Positions 45,386 to 54,496 of a stretch of 64,000 bases of DNA are shown here, one piece after another. The stretch covers positions 261,001-325,000 of the forward strand of contig NZ_JOMJ01000003.1 in the NCBI RefSeq assembly GCF_000711295.1, written 5' to 3'. The notes under the pieces were generated by a model. The model did not search any database, had not been told where the DNA came from, and saw nothing but the letters and a program-made list of their open reading frames with translations. The first letter of the stretch is position 1, and every line of letters begins with the position of its first letter. Origin of the DNA: Desulfohalovibrio reitneri (GTDB lineage Bacteria; Desulfobacterota; Desulfovibrionia; Desulfovibrionales; Desulfovibrionaceae). Made by a program: the position numbers and the translations under genes.

Positions 45386-46636
45386 ATGGACAAACTCATC
45401 GTCGAACCATCCGGCCCCCTCTCCGGGGAGATTTCCATATCCGGCTCCAAAAACGCCGCCCTGCCCATTCTCATGGCCTGCATCCTGCCGCGCGGGCGCA
45501 TTGAGCTGACCAACGTGCCGCATCTGGCGGACATCCGCACCTCCTGCAAGCTGCTGAACATCCTCGGCTGCCAGACCAGCTTCGAAAACGGCACCGTGGT
45601 GGTGGAGTGCGGCGACCTCGACCCCCACGCCCCGTACGAGCTGGTCAAGACCATGCGCGCCTCGGTGCTCTGCCTCGGCCCGCTCATCGCCGCCCTGGGA
45701 GAGGCCAAGGTGGCCCTGCCCGGCGGCTGCGCCATCGGCGCGCGGCCGGTGGACATGCACCTCAAGGGGCTGGAGCGCATGGGCGCCACCTTCGAACTGA
45801 CCGAGGGCTACATCTACGGATCCTGCGACAAGCTGCGCGGCGCGCACATCGTGCTGGACTTCCCCACCGTGGGCGGCACCGAGCACCTCATGACCGCCGC
45901 CGCCCTGGCCGAGGGCGAGACCATCCTGGAGAACGCCGCCCGCGAGCCGGAGGTGGCCGATCTGGCCAACTTCCTCAACGCCTGCGGTGCGAAGATCAGC
46001 GGTCACGGCACCAGCGTCATCACCATCCAGGGCGTGCCCTCGCTCACCGGCTGCGAGTACAAGGTCATGCCCGACCGCATCGAGGCGGGCACCTACATGA
46101 TGGCCGCGCCCCTCACCGGCGGCGAGATTTTTCTCCGCGACTGCCCCTTCCACGAGCTGGAATCCGTGGTCAACAAGCTGCGCGAGATGGGCGTTGGCGT
46201 GGAGGAGACCCCGGAGGGCGTCATGGTCCGCGCCGCGAAGGAACTGCTGGCCGTGGACGTGGACACCCAGCCGTACCCCGGCTTCCCCACGGACATGCAG
46301 GCCCAGATCACCACCCTCATGTGCCTGGCCAAGGGCGTGGGCACGGTGGAGGAGAATATCTTCGAGAACCGCTTCATGCACGTCATGGAGCTGAACCGTA
46401 TGGGCGCCAACATCAAGATCAAGGGGAGCACGGCCATCGTGCGCGGCGTGGACAAGCTCGCCGGCGCGCCTGTCATGGCCTCGGACCTCCGCGCCAGCGC
46501 CTCCCTGGTGCTGGCGGGCATGGTGGCCTCCGGCTCCACCGAGGTGCAGCGCATCTACCACCTGGACCGGGGATACGAGCGGCTGGAGGAAAAACTGGGC
46601 GCGGTGGGCGCCCGCATCCGCCGCGTCAAGGGCTGA
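45386..46636 (+). CDS. murA: UDP-N-acetylglucosamine 1-carboxyvinyltransferase MurA
   Basis: The first committed enzyme of peptidoglycan synthesis transfers enolpyruvate from PEP to UDP-GlcNAc. The 416-residue protein has the SKNAALP start, the reactive cysteine C115 in [14 protein letters not shown] (same position as in E. coli, so fosfomycin-sensitive in principle) and full length. The ATG at 45386 gives the normal N terminus; no strong ribosome site is visible. It is followed by comEC after 41 bp. Confidence 0.96.
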   Translation: MDKLIVEPSGPLSGEISISGSKNAALPILMACILPRGRIELTNVPHLADIRTSCKLLNILGCQTSFENGTVVVECGDLDPHAPYELVKTMRASVLCLGPLIAALGEAKVALPGGCAIGARPVDMHLKGLERMGATFELTEGYIYGSCDKLRGAHIVLDFPTVGGTEHLMTAAALAEGETILENAAREPEVADLANFLNACGAKISGHGTSVITIQGVPSLTGCEYKVMPDRIEAGTYMMAAPLTGGEIFLRDCPFHELESVVNKLREMGVGVEETPEGVMVRAAKELLAVDVDTQPYPGFPTDMQAQITTLMCLAKGVGTVEENIFENRFMHVMELNRMGANIKIKGSTAIVRGVDKLAGAPVMASDLRASASLVLAGMVASGSTEVQRIYHLDRGYERLEEKLGAVGARIRRVKG

Positions 46637-46677
46637 TTCCCCGGGTCCCAAGCCGCCAAGCCGTTCCCGGACCGGCC

Positions 46678-48105
46678 GTGGACCTGACACGTTCCCAGGC
46701 CCCCCGCGCGGGGGCCGCCCTCTTCACCTGGCAGACCCTGGTCCCGGCCTTCGGCCTGGGCTGTCTGGCGCTTCGCCATTTCTGGCCCGCCCTGGGCGGG
46801 CTGCTCTTGCTCTGGTTCGTTCTGGCGCGCCTGGCCGACTGCCGGGCGCGCCCGCTTTTGCTGGCCCTGTCCTTCGCTGTGGGACTGGCCGCGGCCCACG
46901 CCGCCATGCCCGCCGCGCCCCAGGCCACCCCGGACTGGATGCTGCGCGGGGAAAAGGCCCGGGTGGAGGGCGTGGTGGAGGCGGTGGAGGGCAAGCCGGG
47001 GCGCGAGGCGCGGGTTATTCTGAACGAGGTGCGCTGCCGCCCGGGCGAAGCCGGATGGCGCGACCTGCCGGGCAAGCTGGCCTGGACGTGGCGGGAGCCC
47101 GTGTTTCGTCCCAAGCCCGGCGACCGGCTGGCGGCCCGGCTGCGCGTGAAGCCGCAGCGGGGCTTCGCCGGGGAGGAGAACTGGGACCTGCGCTTCTACT
47201 GGGCACGGCAGGGCGTGTTCTGGCGCGCCTGGAGCCAGCGGTGGTGGGGCGACCCCGAACTGCTCAAGGCGGGAGAGGGCGGCCTGGACCGGCGGCGGGC
47301 GGACATCGCCGAACGGGTGGCCGGGCTGACTCCGAACGGGCAGGGGGGAGCGCTGGCCGCGGCCCTGGCCACCGGCGACCGCTTCGGCCTGGACCGCGAA
47401 ACCGTCGATCTCTTCAGACAGGCTTCCCTGGCCCATTCCCTGGCGCTCTCCGGACTGCATCTGGGGTTGGCCGCGGGGCTGGGGGCGGCCCTGGCCTGGC
47501 TGGCGGCGAGGCTGCGGCCGGGCATTCTCCTGGTGCTGCCCCTGCCCAAGCTGGCCGTGCTCTGCGGCCTGCCCCTGGCCCTGGCCTACCTCTGGCTGGG
47601 CGGGGCCGGGCCTTCGCTCGTGCGCGCCTTCCTCATGTTCACGGCCTGGGGCGGTCTTCTTTGGCTTGGGCGGCCGCGCGGCCTGCTGGACGGGTTGCTG
47701 GCGGCCGTGGCCCTGATTCTGCTGCTCAACCCCCTTTCGGTATTCGACCTGGGGCTGCGCCTCTCCGTGGTGGCTGTGGCCGGGATTCTGGCGGGCGCGC
47801 CGCTGGTGCGGCGGGGACTCTCCCGGCTGCTGGACGGCCGCCCAGCCTGGCTGCGCCTGCCCGCGTTGTGGCTGGGCTGCCTGCTGGGCGTCAGCCTGTG
47901 TGCCAACATCGCCCTGCTGCCGCTGCTTCTGCACAGCTTCGGCGTCATCCATGCCAACCTGCTGTGGAACGCGGTCTGGCTGCCCTTGCTGGGCGCGGCG
48001 GTCATGCCGCTGGACTTGGCCGGTTTGGCCCTGGCCGCCCTTCCCGGAGCGGAGGAAGCGGCCCGCTGGTGTCTGGCCGGGGCGGGCTGGCTGTGCGGGG
48101 CATGA
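46678..48105 (+). CDS. comEC: ComEC/Rec2 competence protein, N-terminal channel part
   Basis: This is the membrane half (475 residues) of a ComEC DNA-uptake channel. It has the DUF4131-type N-terminal region, the OB-like segment, and the competence domain with ALSGLHLGLAAGLGAALAWL and LLLNPLSVFDLGLRLSVVAV. The protein stops at 48103-48105 before the last helices. The remainder continues in another frame as the next feature, with an ATGA overlap. The GTG at 46678 is a likely start. It could be a natural two-protein form or a one-base indel at the GGGG just before the stop. Confidence 0.82.
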   Translation: MDLTRSQAPRAGAALFTWQTLVPAFGLGCLALRHFWPALGGLLLLWFVLARLADCRARPLLLALSFAVGLAAAHAAMPAAPQATPDWMLRGEKARVEGVVEAVEGKPGREARVILNEVRCRPGEAGWRDLPGKLAWTWREPVFRPKPGDRLAARLRVKPQRGFAGEENWDLRFYWARQGVFWRAWSQRWWGDPELLKAGEGGLDRRRADIAERVAGLTPNGQGGALAAALATGDRFGLDRETVDLFRQASLAHSLALSGLHLGLAAGLGAALAWLAARLRPGILLVLPLPKLAVLCGLPLALAYLWLGGAGPSLVRAFLMFTAWGGLLWLGRPRGLLDGLLAAVALILLLNPLSVFDLGLRLSVVAVAGILAGAPLVRRGLSRLLDGRPAWLRLPALWLGCLLGVSLCANIALLPLLLHSFGVIHANLLWNAVWLPLLGAAVMPLDLAGLALAALPGAEEAARWCLAGAGWLCGA

Positions 48106-49166
48106 TCGAGACACTGCGGCTGGGCGATGAGGCCGGACTGGCCCCCACCGTGGCCGGAGCGCGCACCGGCTGGCTGGGCGCGGCTGGGTACTGGCTGTTT
48201 TGCTGCTGGCTGGTCTCACCCCGGCGGAGGAATTTGCTGCCCGGCGCGCTGGCCCTGGCCCTGCTGGCCGCGCCCGTGGCCTCGGGGTGGCTTGAGCGCG
48301 GGGTGGAGGTGCGGCTTCTCGACGTGGGGCAGGGGCAGGCCGTGCTGGTGCGCGGCCCGGACGGCGGGCGCACCCTCATCGACGGCGGCGGGTTCCCGGG
48401 GGATTTCGACGTGGGCGAGGCGCTGGTGGCCCCGGCTTTGCTGGCGGACCGCTCCCCGCGCCTTCAGCGTGTGCTTTTGAGCCACCCCCAGGTGGACCAC
48501 GGCGGCGGGCTGGCCTGGGTGGCGGAACATTTCGATCCGGAGCTGTTCGCCTCCACCGGACAGACCTCGGACACCCGCTTCATGGAACGGCTGGAATCGG
48601 CGCTCAAGTCCGGAGGCATCTCCACTCGCCGCTTGCGCGCCGGGGATAAACTGGACCTGGGGCGGGGGCTGCGGCTGGAGGCGTTGCACCCGGCCGCGCT
48701 CACCGGCGACCTCAACGCCGACTCCCTGGTGCTGCGGCTTCTCTGGAACGGCCGCTCGCTGGCGCTGCTGCCGGGCGATGTGGAGGGCGAGGGGCTGAAG
48801 ACCCTGCTGCGGCGCGAGGCGAACCTGTCCGCCGAACTGCTGGTGCTTCCCCACCACGGCAGCGACAACAGCCTCTCCCCCGCGCTGTACGATCGGGCGG
48901 ACCCGCGAGTCGCCGCCGCCTCCTGCGGCTACCTGGGCCGCTTCGATTTTCCCGGCCCCAAGGTGCGGGCGGCCATGGCCCGCCGGGGTGTTCCCCTGCT
49001 GACCACCGCATCGCGCGGCGAACTCGCCTTCCGCTGGCAAGCCCCTGACGCGCCGCTGGAAATCCGCACCCGGCTGCCCGCCCCTTTCCCCCGGGATGCT
49101 TGCCAAATCGGACGGGTGGGCCTACCCTCCAGACCATGGTTCAAGCTCTCCGCCTTCTCGCCCTGA
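48102..49166 (+). CDS. ComEC/Rec2, C-terminal helices plus metallo-beta-lactamase part
   Basis: The 354-residue product carries the final two or three helices and the ComEC metallo-beta-lactamase-like domain (LLDVGQGQAVLVRGP, SHPQVDHGGGL, LPHHGSDNS), which is thought to degrade the non-transported strand. It starts with an ATG that overlaps the stop of the upstream half (ATGA). Together the two add up to about 829 residues, close to a complete ComEC. Its end overlaps the next gene by 31 bp. Confidence 0.8.
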   Translation: MIETLRLGDEAGLAPTVAGARTGWLGAAGYWLFCCWLVSPRRRNLLPGALALALLAAPVASGWLERGVEVRLLDVGQGQAVLVRGPDGGRTLIDGGGFPGDFDVGEALVAPALLADRSPRLQRVLLSHPQVDHGGGLAWVAEHFDPELFASTGQTSDTRFMERLESALKSGGISTRRLRAGDKLDLGRGLRLEALHPAALTGDLNADSLVLRLLWNGRSLALLPGDVEGEGLKTLLRREANLSAELLVLPHHGSDNSLSPALYDRADPRVAAASCGYLGRFDFPGPKVRAAMARRGVPLLTTASRGELAFRWQAPDAPLEIRTRLPAPFPRDACQIGRVGLPSRPWFKLSAFSP

Positions 49167-49612
49167 GCCTGCTTCTGGCCGTCCCGGCCATAGCCGCGGG
49201 CGACGATTTCAAGCACTGCCACGAGCCTTTCACCTCGCCGCCTGTGAGCATCCACGGCTCCTCCGAGGCCCGGCACGACGTGGACGTGAAGCTGCCTCCC
49301 TCCTGCCAGGGCAAGGATGTCCGGGTGACCTATTCGGGAGGCGAGGAGCGGCAGTACGCTGTCTGCGAATTCGAGGTGGCCTACGCCTCGGGTGGCTCCT
49401 CCAGGCCGGTGGAGGTGCTGGTGGAGGGCCTGGAGTCCGGCACTGTCGTCCTGGAGTCCGCCGTGAACGAGCCAGGACGGCAAGTGCGCGGCTCCTGTCT
49501 AGCCGAGAACGAGTACCGGGCCATGCGCGTCACCGTGTGCGTCTCCTGCGGTGGCGACGCAGAGGAGCGGAAAGCGTTCGAAAAGGAGCTTGAGCGATTC
49601 CTGGACTACTGA
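49136..49612 (+). CDS. Secreted cysteine-containing protein, paralogue A, 158 aa
   Basis: I do not recognise this family. The precursor has a signal peptide (about 1-20, ending AIA-AG) and a mature domain with six or so cysteines, the motif YASGGSS and a C-terminal CLAENEYRAMRV-VCVSC stretch. The next gene shares these motifs, so the two are tandem duplicates. Its start lies within the end of the comEC C-terminal part, suggesting coupling. No lipobox or membrane segment beyond the signal is present. Confidence 0.72.
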   Translation: MVQALRLLALSLLLAVPAIAAGDDFKHCHEPFTSPPVSIHGSSEARHDVDVKLPPSCQGKDVRVTYSGGEERQYAVCEFEVAYASGGSSRPVEVLVEGLESGTVVLESAVNEPGRQVRGSCLAENEYRAMRVTVCVSCGGDAEERKAFEKELERFLDY

Positions 49613-49638
49613 CGCGCTTCATTGCGGGACGAGCGGGC

Positions 49639-50118
49639 TTGTGGACCGCGCTTCTCCCGGTGGCCTGCCTGCTGGCGGCCTCTCCGGCGTATGGCGGGGA
49701 ACTGGACTTCTGCTTGGTCAACTGGCGGGCGGGACCGGCGGCCACCAATCCGGACAGGGAGGTTATTCGCTCGGTGGTCAAGCCGGTGCCCGAGGACTGC
49801 CGGAACCATCCCCTGCGTTTCACCCTGCTGGGCATGAGCCCCAGCCAGCGGGCCAGGTGCACCTTGCGAGCGACCTACGCGTCGGGAGGGTCCTCCGCCA
49901 AGGTCAAGGCGGCCGTGGACGGCCGGGAATCGGTCTCCGGCGAGTTGGAGACCGTCGAGGAAGAGCCCGGCCGCAGCGTGGAGGTGACCTGCCTGGCGGA
50001 TGATCCCTACCGGGAGATGCACCTCTCAGTGTGCGTCTCCTGCGACCTCGCGGCAACCCCCGATCCGCTGGGCGGCGACGAATTCAGAATAGAGTTGGGG
50101 GAGTTCCTCAGCAAATAG
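49639..50118 (+). CDS. Secreted cysteine-containing protein, paralogue B, 159 aa
   Basis: The precursor has a signal peptide ending near AYG-GE and shares with paralogue A the motif YASGGSS, an EPGRSVEVTCLAD block and a DPYREM..VCVSC end. The family is unknown. The start is a TTG at 49639; an earlier start was not convincing. It lies 26 bp after paralogue A and its 3' end overlaps the convergent symporter gene by 11 bp. Confidence 0.7.
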   Translation: MWTALLPVACLLAASPAYGGELDFCLVNWRAGPAATNPDREVIRSVVKPVPEDCRNHPLRFTLLGMSPSQRARCTLRATYASGGSSAKVKAAVDGRESVSGELETVEEEPGRSVEVTCLADDPYREMHLSVCVSCDLAATPDPLGGDEFRIELGEFLSK

Positions 50119-51037
50119 GCGGCCGTCCGCGCGACCACAGCCGCGCCAGGACAATGCCCACCAAGTTCTGCTGCAGGGAGAAGAGCGCGCCGGGCAGGGC
50201 ATGGGCCGCGCCGAAGAACTTGCCCGCCAGGGCCACCCCCAGCCCCGAGTTCTGCATGCCCACCTCGATGGACACGGTGCGGGCGGTGACGCGGTCGAAG
50301 CCCAGCAGCCGCGTCAGTCCGTAGCCCGCGCCGAATCCCGCCAGGTTGTGCACCACCACGGCCAGGGCCACCAGCCAGGGCAGGGCCAGGATGGTGGCCT
50401 GGTTGAGCCCCACCACGCAGGCGATGATGGCCGAGATGGTCAGGATGGAGACGGAGGGGAATACCCGCAGCACCGGGGTCAGCCTGTGCCGCAGCAGCCT
50501 GCGCAGAATCAGGCCGTCGAACAGGGGGAAGGCGGTTATCCAGAATACCGACTCGGCCATGGAGCGCCAGTCCACGGCGATGCGCGCTCCCTCCAGCCAG
50601 TGCACCAGGGTGGGGGTGAGGATGGGGGCCAAGGCGGTGGAGCAGAAGGTCATGACCACGGACAGGGCGGTGTCCGAGCGGGAAAGATAGGCGATGACGT
50701 TGGAGGCCGTGCCGCCGGGGCAGGCCCCGACAAGCACCAGCCCCAGGGCTGCCTCGGGAGGCAGATGCAGGGCGCGGGCGGTGGCCCAGGCCAAAAGCGG
50801 CATGGCCCCGAACTGCAGCGCCGCGCCCACCAGCACGGCGGGCCAGCGGGGCAGCACCGCCTTGAAGTCGGCGGGTTCCAGGCTCATGCCCATGCCGAAC
50901 ATGATGATGCCTAGCCCCAACGGGATGTGCGGGGCCAGCCAGGTGAACAGCGGCGGATGGAGCAGGGCGGCCAGGGAAAAGCCAACGGCCAGGGGCAGAA
51001 AGCCCCGCTCCACGCAGGCCGCCGCCCGGTTCAGCAC
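50108..51037 (-). CDS. Bile-acid:sodium symporter (BASS) family protein
   Basis: A 309-residue membrane protein with about nine or ten helices. It has the GMGMSLEPADF and GACPGGTASNVIAYLSRSD segments of the BASS family and the VGMQNSGLGVALA motif near the end. Substrates in bacteria include organic acids and sulfur compounds; none can be assigned. It has a GTG start that overlaps the TtuA-like stop by 7 bp, so it is translated with that gene. Confidence 0.9.
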   Translation of the reverse strand: MLNRAAACVERGFLPLAVGFSLAALLHPPLFTWLAPHIPLGLGIIMFGMGMSLEPADFKAVLPRWPAVLVGAALQFGAMPLLAWATARALHLPPEAALGLVLVGACPGGTASNVIAYLSRSDTALSVVMTFCSTALAPILTPTLVHWLEGARIAVDWRSMAESVFWITAFPLFDGLILRRLLRHRLTPVLRVFPSVSILTISAIIACVVGLNQATILALPWLVALAVVVHNLAGFGAGYGLTRLLGFDRVTARTVSIEVGMQNSGLGVALAGKFFGAAHALPGALFSLQQNLVGIVLARLWSRGRPPIC

Positions 51038-51936
51038 GCCGCCTCCCGAACCGCCTCCCGCATGGCGCAGACCGTGCAGGTCTCGCGCTGTGTGGGAAAA
51101 CCGCAGGTCAGGCAGGGGGACAGATCCGGCGGGGCCTCCCTGGCCTTTTCAAAGGCGGGACGGCCCCGCTTGAGGAAGTTTTCGTAGAATTGCAGCTTGG
51201 CCCCGGGACTCCGTTCCTCCAGGCCCGCCAGCAGTTCCTTGTGGTGGGTGAAGGAGGCGCCGGGGGAGTAGGGGCAGGCGGCGGTGCCGTGGTCGATGCC
51301 CGCCAGGAAGGCGTAGGCCGCGGTCTCGTACTCGCCCAGCCGGTACAGCGGCTTGATGCGGCGGGCGAACCCTTGCCTCGCGGGCATCACCGGCCCCTGG
51401 TCGGCAAGGTAGGCGTCGTCCCAGCGCAGGGTGTTGGCGAACAGCCTGGCGGTTTCGTCGTCGAGGTTGTGGCCGGTGGCCAGGGCCTCGAAGCCGCCGT
51501 CCATGGCCGCCTTGTTGAAGAGGTGGCGCTTAATGGCCCCGCAGGCGGCGCAGACCGGCCGGGTCAGGCATTCCTTGATCAAGGGGATGGCCAGCCCCTC
51601 CTCCGGGGCGGAGGCCACCTGGAGGGGGATGGATTCACGCTGGCAGAAGGCATCCACCTTGCCGAGCACCTGGTCCGAGGAGCCAGCGATGCCCAGGTAG
51701 ACGTGCAGGCCGGTGATGTCGTGCCCCTGCCTGGCCAGTTCGCGGGCCAGGCCCAGGGAGTCCTTGCCGCCGGACAGGGCGACCAGAACCCGTTCGCCGG
51801 GGCGGATCATGGAGTGGTCCTTGATGGCTTTGGCCACCTGGCGGGAGAAAAATACGTCGAAACACTCCGGGCAGAAGCCGGTGTGGTGGGAGGGCAGCTT
51901 GACCTGGGCGGTTGCGCGGCAGCGGCGGCACTTCAA
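51031..51936 (-). CDS. TtuA/Ncs6-like tRNA 2-thiolation ATPase
   Basis: The 301-residue protein has N- and C-terminal zinc fingers (C3, C6, C22, C25 and C275, C278, C287, C290), the PP-loop SGGKDS (55-60) and cluster ligands C129, C132 and C221, matching the [4Fe-4S] sites of Thermus TtuA (C130, C133, C222). TtuA-type enzymes adenylate a uridine and insert sulfur. The TTG at 51936 lies just after the ThiS-like stop and gives the family's zinc-finger start. The modified tRNA position here is not known. Confidence 0.86.
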   Translation of the reverse strand: MKCRRCRATAQVKLPSHHTGFCPECFDVFFSRQVAKAIKDHSMIRPGERVLVALSGGKDSLGLARELARQGHDITGLHVYLGIAGSSDQVLGKVDAFCQRESIPLQVASAPEEGLAIPLIKECLTRPVCAACGAIKRHLFNKAAMDGGFEALATGHNLDDETARLFANTLRWDDAYLADQGPVMPARQGFARRIKPLYRLGEYETAAYAFLAGIDHGTAACPYSPGASFTHHKELLAGLEERSPGAKLQFYENFLKRGRPAFEKAREAPPDLSPCLTCGFPTQRETCTVCAMREAVREAAC

Positions 51937-51940
51937 GGCT

Positions 51941-52138
51941 CTACCCCCTGGAACGCACCGGCCGCACGAGGATTTCATCCCCGTTGTCCAGGTGCCTGTC
52001 CGAAGTCAGCAGTTCGTCCCCTCGGATGACCAAGGCGTCGGTCTCCCGCAGGTTCAGGACATTGAGGAGCTTGCGCACGGTGCGCACGCCGTGCATTTCG
52101 TGGGCCTCGGTTTCCGGTTCGACGCGTACGTGGAGCAT
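51941..52138 (-). CDS. ThiS/MoaD-like ubiquitin-fold sulfur carrier
   Basis: A 65-residue protein with the beta-grasp pattern (VRTVRKLLNVLNLRE, VIRGDELLTSD, DGDEILVRPV-type end). It ends in RSRG, so the usual GG terminus is RG; the final glycine remains. It lies directly before the TtuA-like gene (4 nt apart), so it is the likely sulfur carrier (TtuB-like) for it. The missing first glycine could affect adenylation by an E1-like enzyme; none is nearby. Confidence 0.8.
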   Translation of the reverse strand: MLHVRVEPETEAHEMHGVRTVRKLLNVLNLRETDALVIRGDELLTSDRHLDNGDEILVRPVRSRG

Positions 52139-52283
52139 GGGAGGGTGTCAATAACCGCCCCCGGGGCGGCTGGCAACCCCTCCCGGTTTTTCCATTCCAT
52201 CCGCTGGTTTTGCCGGGGGCGTATTGACCGAGAGGTGGAAATCCTTCATACAATACGGGAGAGACACAGCGGAGGAAGCGCAC

Positions 52284-52670
52284 ATGGCCGAACCTGAGAA
52301 GAAAGTGCTCGTAGTCGATGACGAGAAGCATATCCGCATGCTCTATCGCGAGGAGTTGGAGGCCGAGGGCATGACCGTGGCCACCTCCAGCGGCGAAGAG
52401 GACATCCTGGAACTGCTTGAGCGGGAGAAACCCAAGGTGGTCATCCTGGACATCAAGCTGGGGGCCAACCGCTCCGGGCTTGACCTGTTGCAGGAGATAC
52501 GCTCCCAGGACCAGGACCTGCCGGTCATCCTCTCTACCGCCTACGACTCCTTTCAGCACGACCTCAAATCCATCGCTGCGGATTACTACGTGGTCAAGTC
52601 GGTGGACCTGAGCGAACTCAAGTCCAAGGTCGACCTGGCCATGAAGAAGGCCCTTTCCCAGAAGCACTAG
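52284..52670 (+). CDS. Stand-alone response-regulator receiver domain
   Basis: A 128-residue CheY-like protein with DDE at the acidic pocket (LVVDDEK), phospho-acceptor D in VVILDIKLG near residue 53, STAYD in place of the usual Thr/Ser region and K in YYVVKSVDLSELK. No output domain is present. Good GGAGG before the ATG at 52284. It lies alone, divergent from the ThiS-like gene; the cognate kinase is unknown. Confidence 0.92.
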   Translation: MAEPEKKVLVVDDEKHIRMLYREELEAEGMTVATSSGEEDILELLEREKPKVVILDIKLGANRSGLDLLQEIRSQDQDLPVILSTAYDSFQHDLKSIAADYYVVKSVDLSELKSKVDLAMKKALSQKH

Positions 52671-52695
52671 CCCCGGCTGCCAACCCGCCTGGAAC

Positions 52696-52731
52696 GCGGC
52701 CCGGACGCCGAGCGCGCCCGGGCCGCTTCTT
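52696..52731 (+). terminator. Probable terminator of the receiver gene
   Basis: A 9-bp GC stem (GCGGCCCGG and CCGGGCCGC) with a 13-nt loop is followed by TTCTT. The T-run is short, so it is a weak or factor-assisted terminator. Confidence 0.55.
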
Positions 52732-52836
52732 GCCCTTCCGCCCCCTTTCTGCTAGCAGCCTGTGGACGATTGTCCCGCTGGCCGCGCCGTTTCCGCGCGG
52801 CCGCTTTCAGCCCGCCAAGAGGATCCGCCAAACCCC

Positions 52837-53475
52837 ATGCTTGAATTCGACCTGGCCCGTACCCTGCAAAAGCTCGCGCTCATCCTGCCCGGGTTTTTGC
52901 TGGCCATCACCTTCCACGAAGCGGCCCACGGCTACGTGGCCTACCGACTCGGCGACCCAACGGCCAAGTTCGCGGGCCGGCTGACCCTCAACCCGCTGAA
53001 GCATCTGGATGTTGTCGGAACATTGGTTTTGGTCATCACCCAGCTCATTGGCTGGGCCAAGCCGGTGCCGGTCAACCCGCGCTTCTTCAAGGATCCGCGC
53101 AAGGGTATGATGCTGGTTGGGTTGGCTGGACCCATGACCAATTTCCTTCTGGCCGCCGTGCTGTCACAGCTATTCGCCGTGCTGGCCTCGCTGCAAGTGG
53201 CCGACCCCACCATGCGCTCCATACTGGTGCCCCTGGCGGGCATCTGCCAATGGGGCATGCTCATCAACCTGGTGCTGGGCTGCTTCAACCTGCTGCCCAT
53301 CCCGCCCCTGGACGGCAGCAACGTGCTCTCCTACTTTCTCCCGCGCCAGGCGGCCTACCAGTACGAATCCCTGGGCCGCTACGGCTTCATCATCGTCATT
53401 CTGCTGGCCGTGACAGGCATGCTGGGGGAAATCCTGCTGCCGATGGTCAATTTCCTCGCCAACCTGCTTTTGTAA
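52837..53475 (+). CDS. Site-2 protease family membrane metalloprotease (M50)
   Basis: A 212-residue intramembrane protease with the zinc motif HEAAH near residue 26 and the third ligand in NLLPIPPLDGS, plus four to six helices. This minimal M50 form lacks PDZ or CBS domains. It may cut anti-sigma factors or clear membrane peptides. It sits 10 bp before trpS, a pairing that may be simple cotranscription. Confidence 0.9.
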   Translation: MLEFDLARTLQKLALILPGFLLAITFHEAAHGYVAYRLGDPTAKFAGRLTLNPLKHLDVVGTLVLVITQLIGWAKPVPVNPRFFKDPRKGMMLVGLAGPMTNFLLAAVLSQLFAVLASLQVADPTMRSILVPLAGICQWGMLINLVLGCFNLLPIPPLDGSNVLSYFLPRQAAYQYESLGRYGFIIVILLAVTGMLGEILLPMVNFLANLLL

Positions 53476-53485
53476 GGGATATCCC

Positions 53486-54475
53486 ATGCAAGCCAACAAC
53501 CGCATTGTTTCCGGCATGCGGCCCACCGGGCCGCTGCACCTCGGCCACTACTTCGGCGTGCTGCTCAACTGGGAAAAGATGCAGCGCGAGAACGAGTGCT
53601 TCTTTTTCGTGGCCGACTGGCACGCCCTGACCACGGACTACGCCGACCCCTCCCGCATCAAGGAGTTCGTGCCGGAGCTGGTCATGGACTGGCTGGCCGC
53701 GGGCCTGGACCCGGAAAAGTGCGTCCTCTTCCAGCAGTCCATGGTCAAGGAGCACGCCGAACTGCACCTGCTGCTGTCCATGATCACCCCCGTGGGCTGG
53801 CTGGAGCGCAATCCCACCTACAAGGAAGTGCGCCAGGAGTCCTCCAAGGACCTCTCCACCTACGGCTTTCTGGGCTATCCCGTGCTGCAGGCCGCGGACA
53901 TCGTCATCTACCGTCCGCGCTACGTGCCGGTGGGCCACGACCAGCTGCCCCATCTGGAGCTGTCGCGGGAGATCGTGCGGCGCTTCAACCACTTCTACGG
54001 CGAATTCTTCCCCGAGCCCGAGGCCAAACTGACAACTTCGGCCAAGCTGCCCGGGCTGGACGGCCGCAAAATGTCCAAGAGCTACGGCAACGCCATCCAC
54101 CTCAAGGACTCCATGGACGAGATCCGGCCCAAGGTCATGTCCATGCTCACGGACACCAAGCGCCAGCGCCTCAAGGATCCGGGCGAGCCCGAGGATTGCA
54201 ACCTCTACCCCTACCTGGAGCTGCTGGAAGGCACCGAGCTGCTCGACGAGGTGCAGGAGGGTTGCCGGGCGGCTACGCGCGGCTGCGGCGACTGCAAGAA
54301 GCTCCTGGCCCAGCGGCTGGCCGAGTTCCTGGAGCCCATCCAGGCCCGCCGCGCCCAGTACGAGCGCGATCCCGACCTGCTGGCCGACGTGCTCAAGCAA
54401 GGCACTGACCGCGCCCGCGAGGAGGCGCAAGCCACCATGGAGCGGGTCCGCGAGCTCATCGGCTTCAACTTCTAG
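53486..54475 (+). CDS. trpS: Tryptophanyl-tRNA synthetase
   Basis: A 329-residue class I synthetase that charges tRNA-Trp. It has the HIGH-type motif H18-L-G-H21 in GMRPTGPLHLGHYFG and the KMSKS motif at 195-199. The length matches bacterial TrpRS. It lies between the site-2 protease and a glycosyltransferase gene on the same strand. No Trp-regulated leader was seen. Confidence 0.96.
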   Translation: MQANNRIVSGMRPTGPLHLGHYFGVLLNWEKMQRENECFFFVADWHALTTDYADPSRIKEFVPELVMDWLAAGLDPEKCVLFQQSMVKEHAELHLLLSMITPVGWLERNPTYKEVRQESSKDLSTYGFLGYPVLQAADIVIYRPRYVPVGHDQLPHLELSREIVRRFNHFYGEFFPEPEAKLTTSAKLPGLDGRKMSKSYGNAIHLKDSMDEIRPKVMSMLTDTKRQRLKDPGEPEDCNLYPYLELLEGTELLDEVQEGCRAATRGCGDCKKLLAQRLAEFLEPIQARRAQYERDPDLLADVLKQGTDRAREEAQATMERVRELIGFNF

Positions 54476-54496
54476 AGCTCCGCGCGAGGAGGCGGC

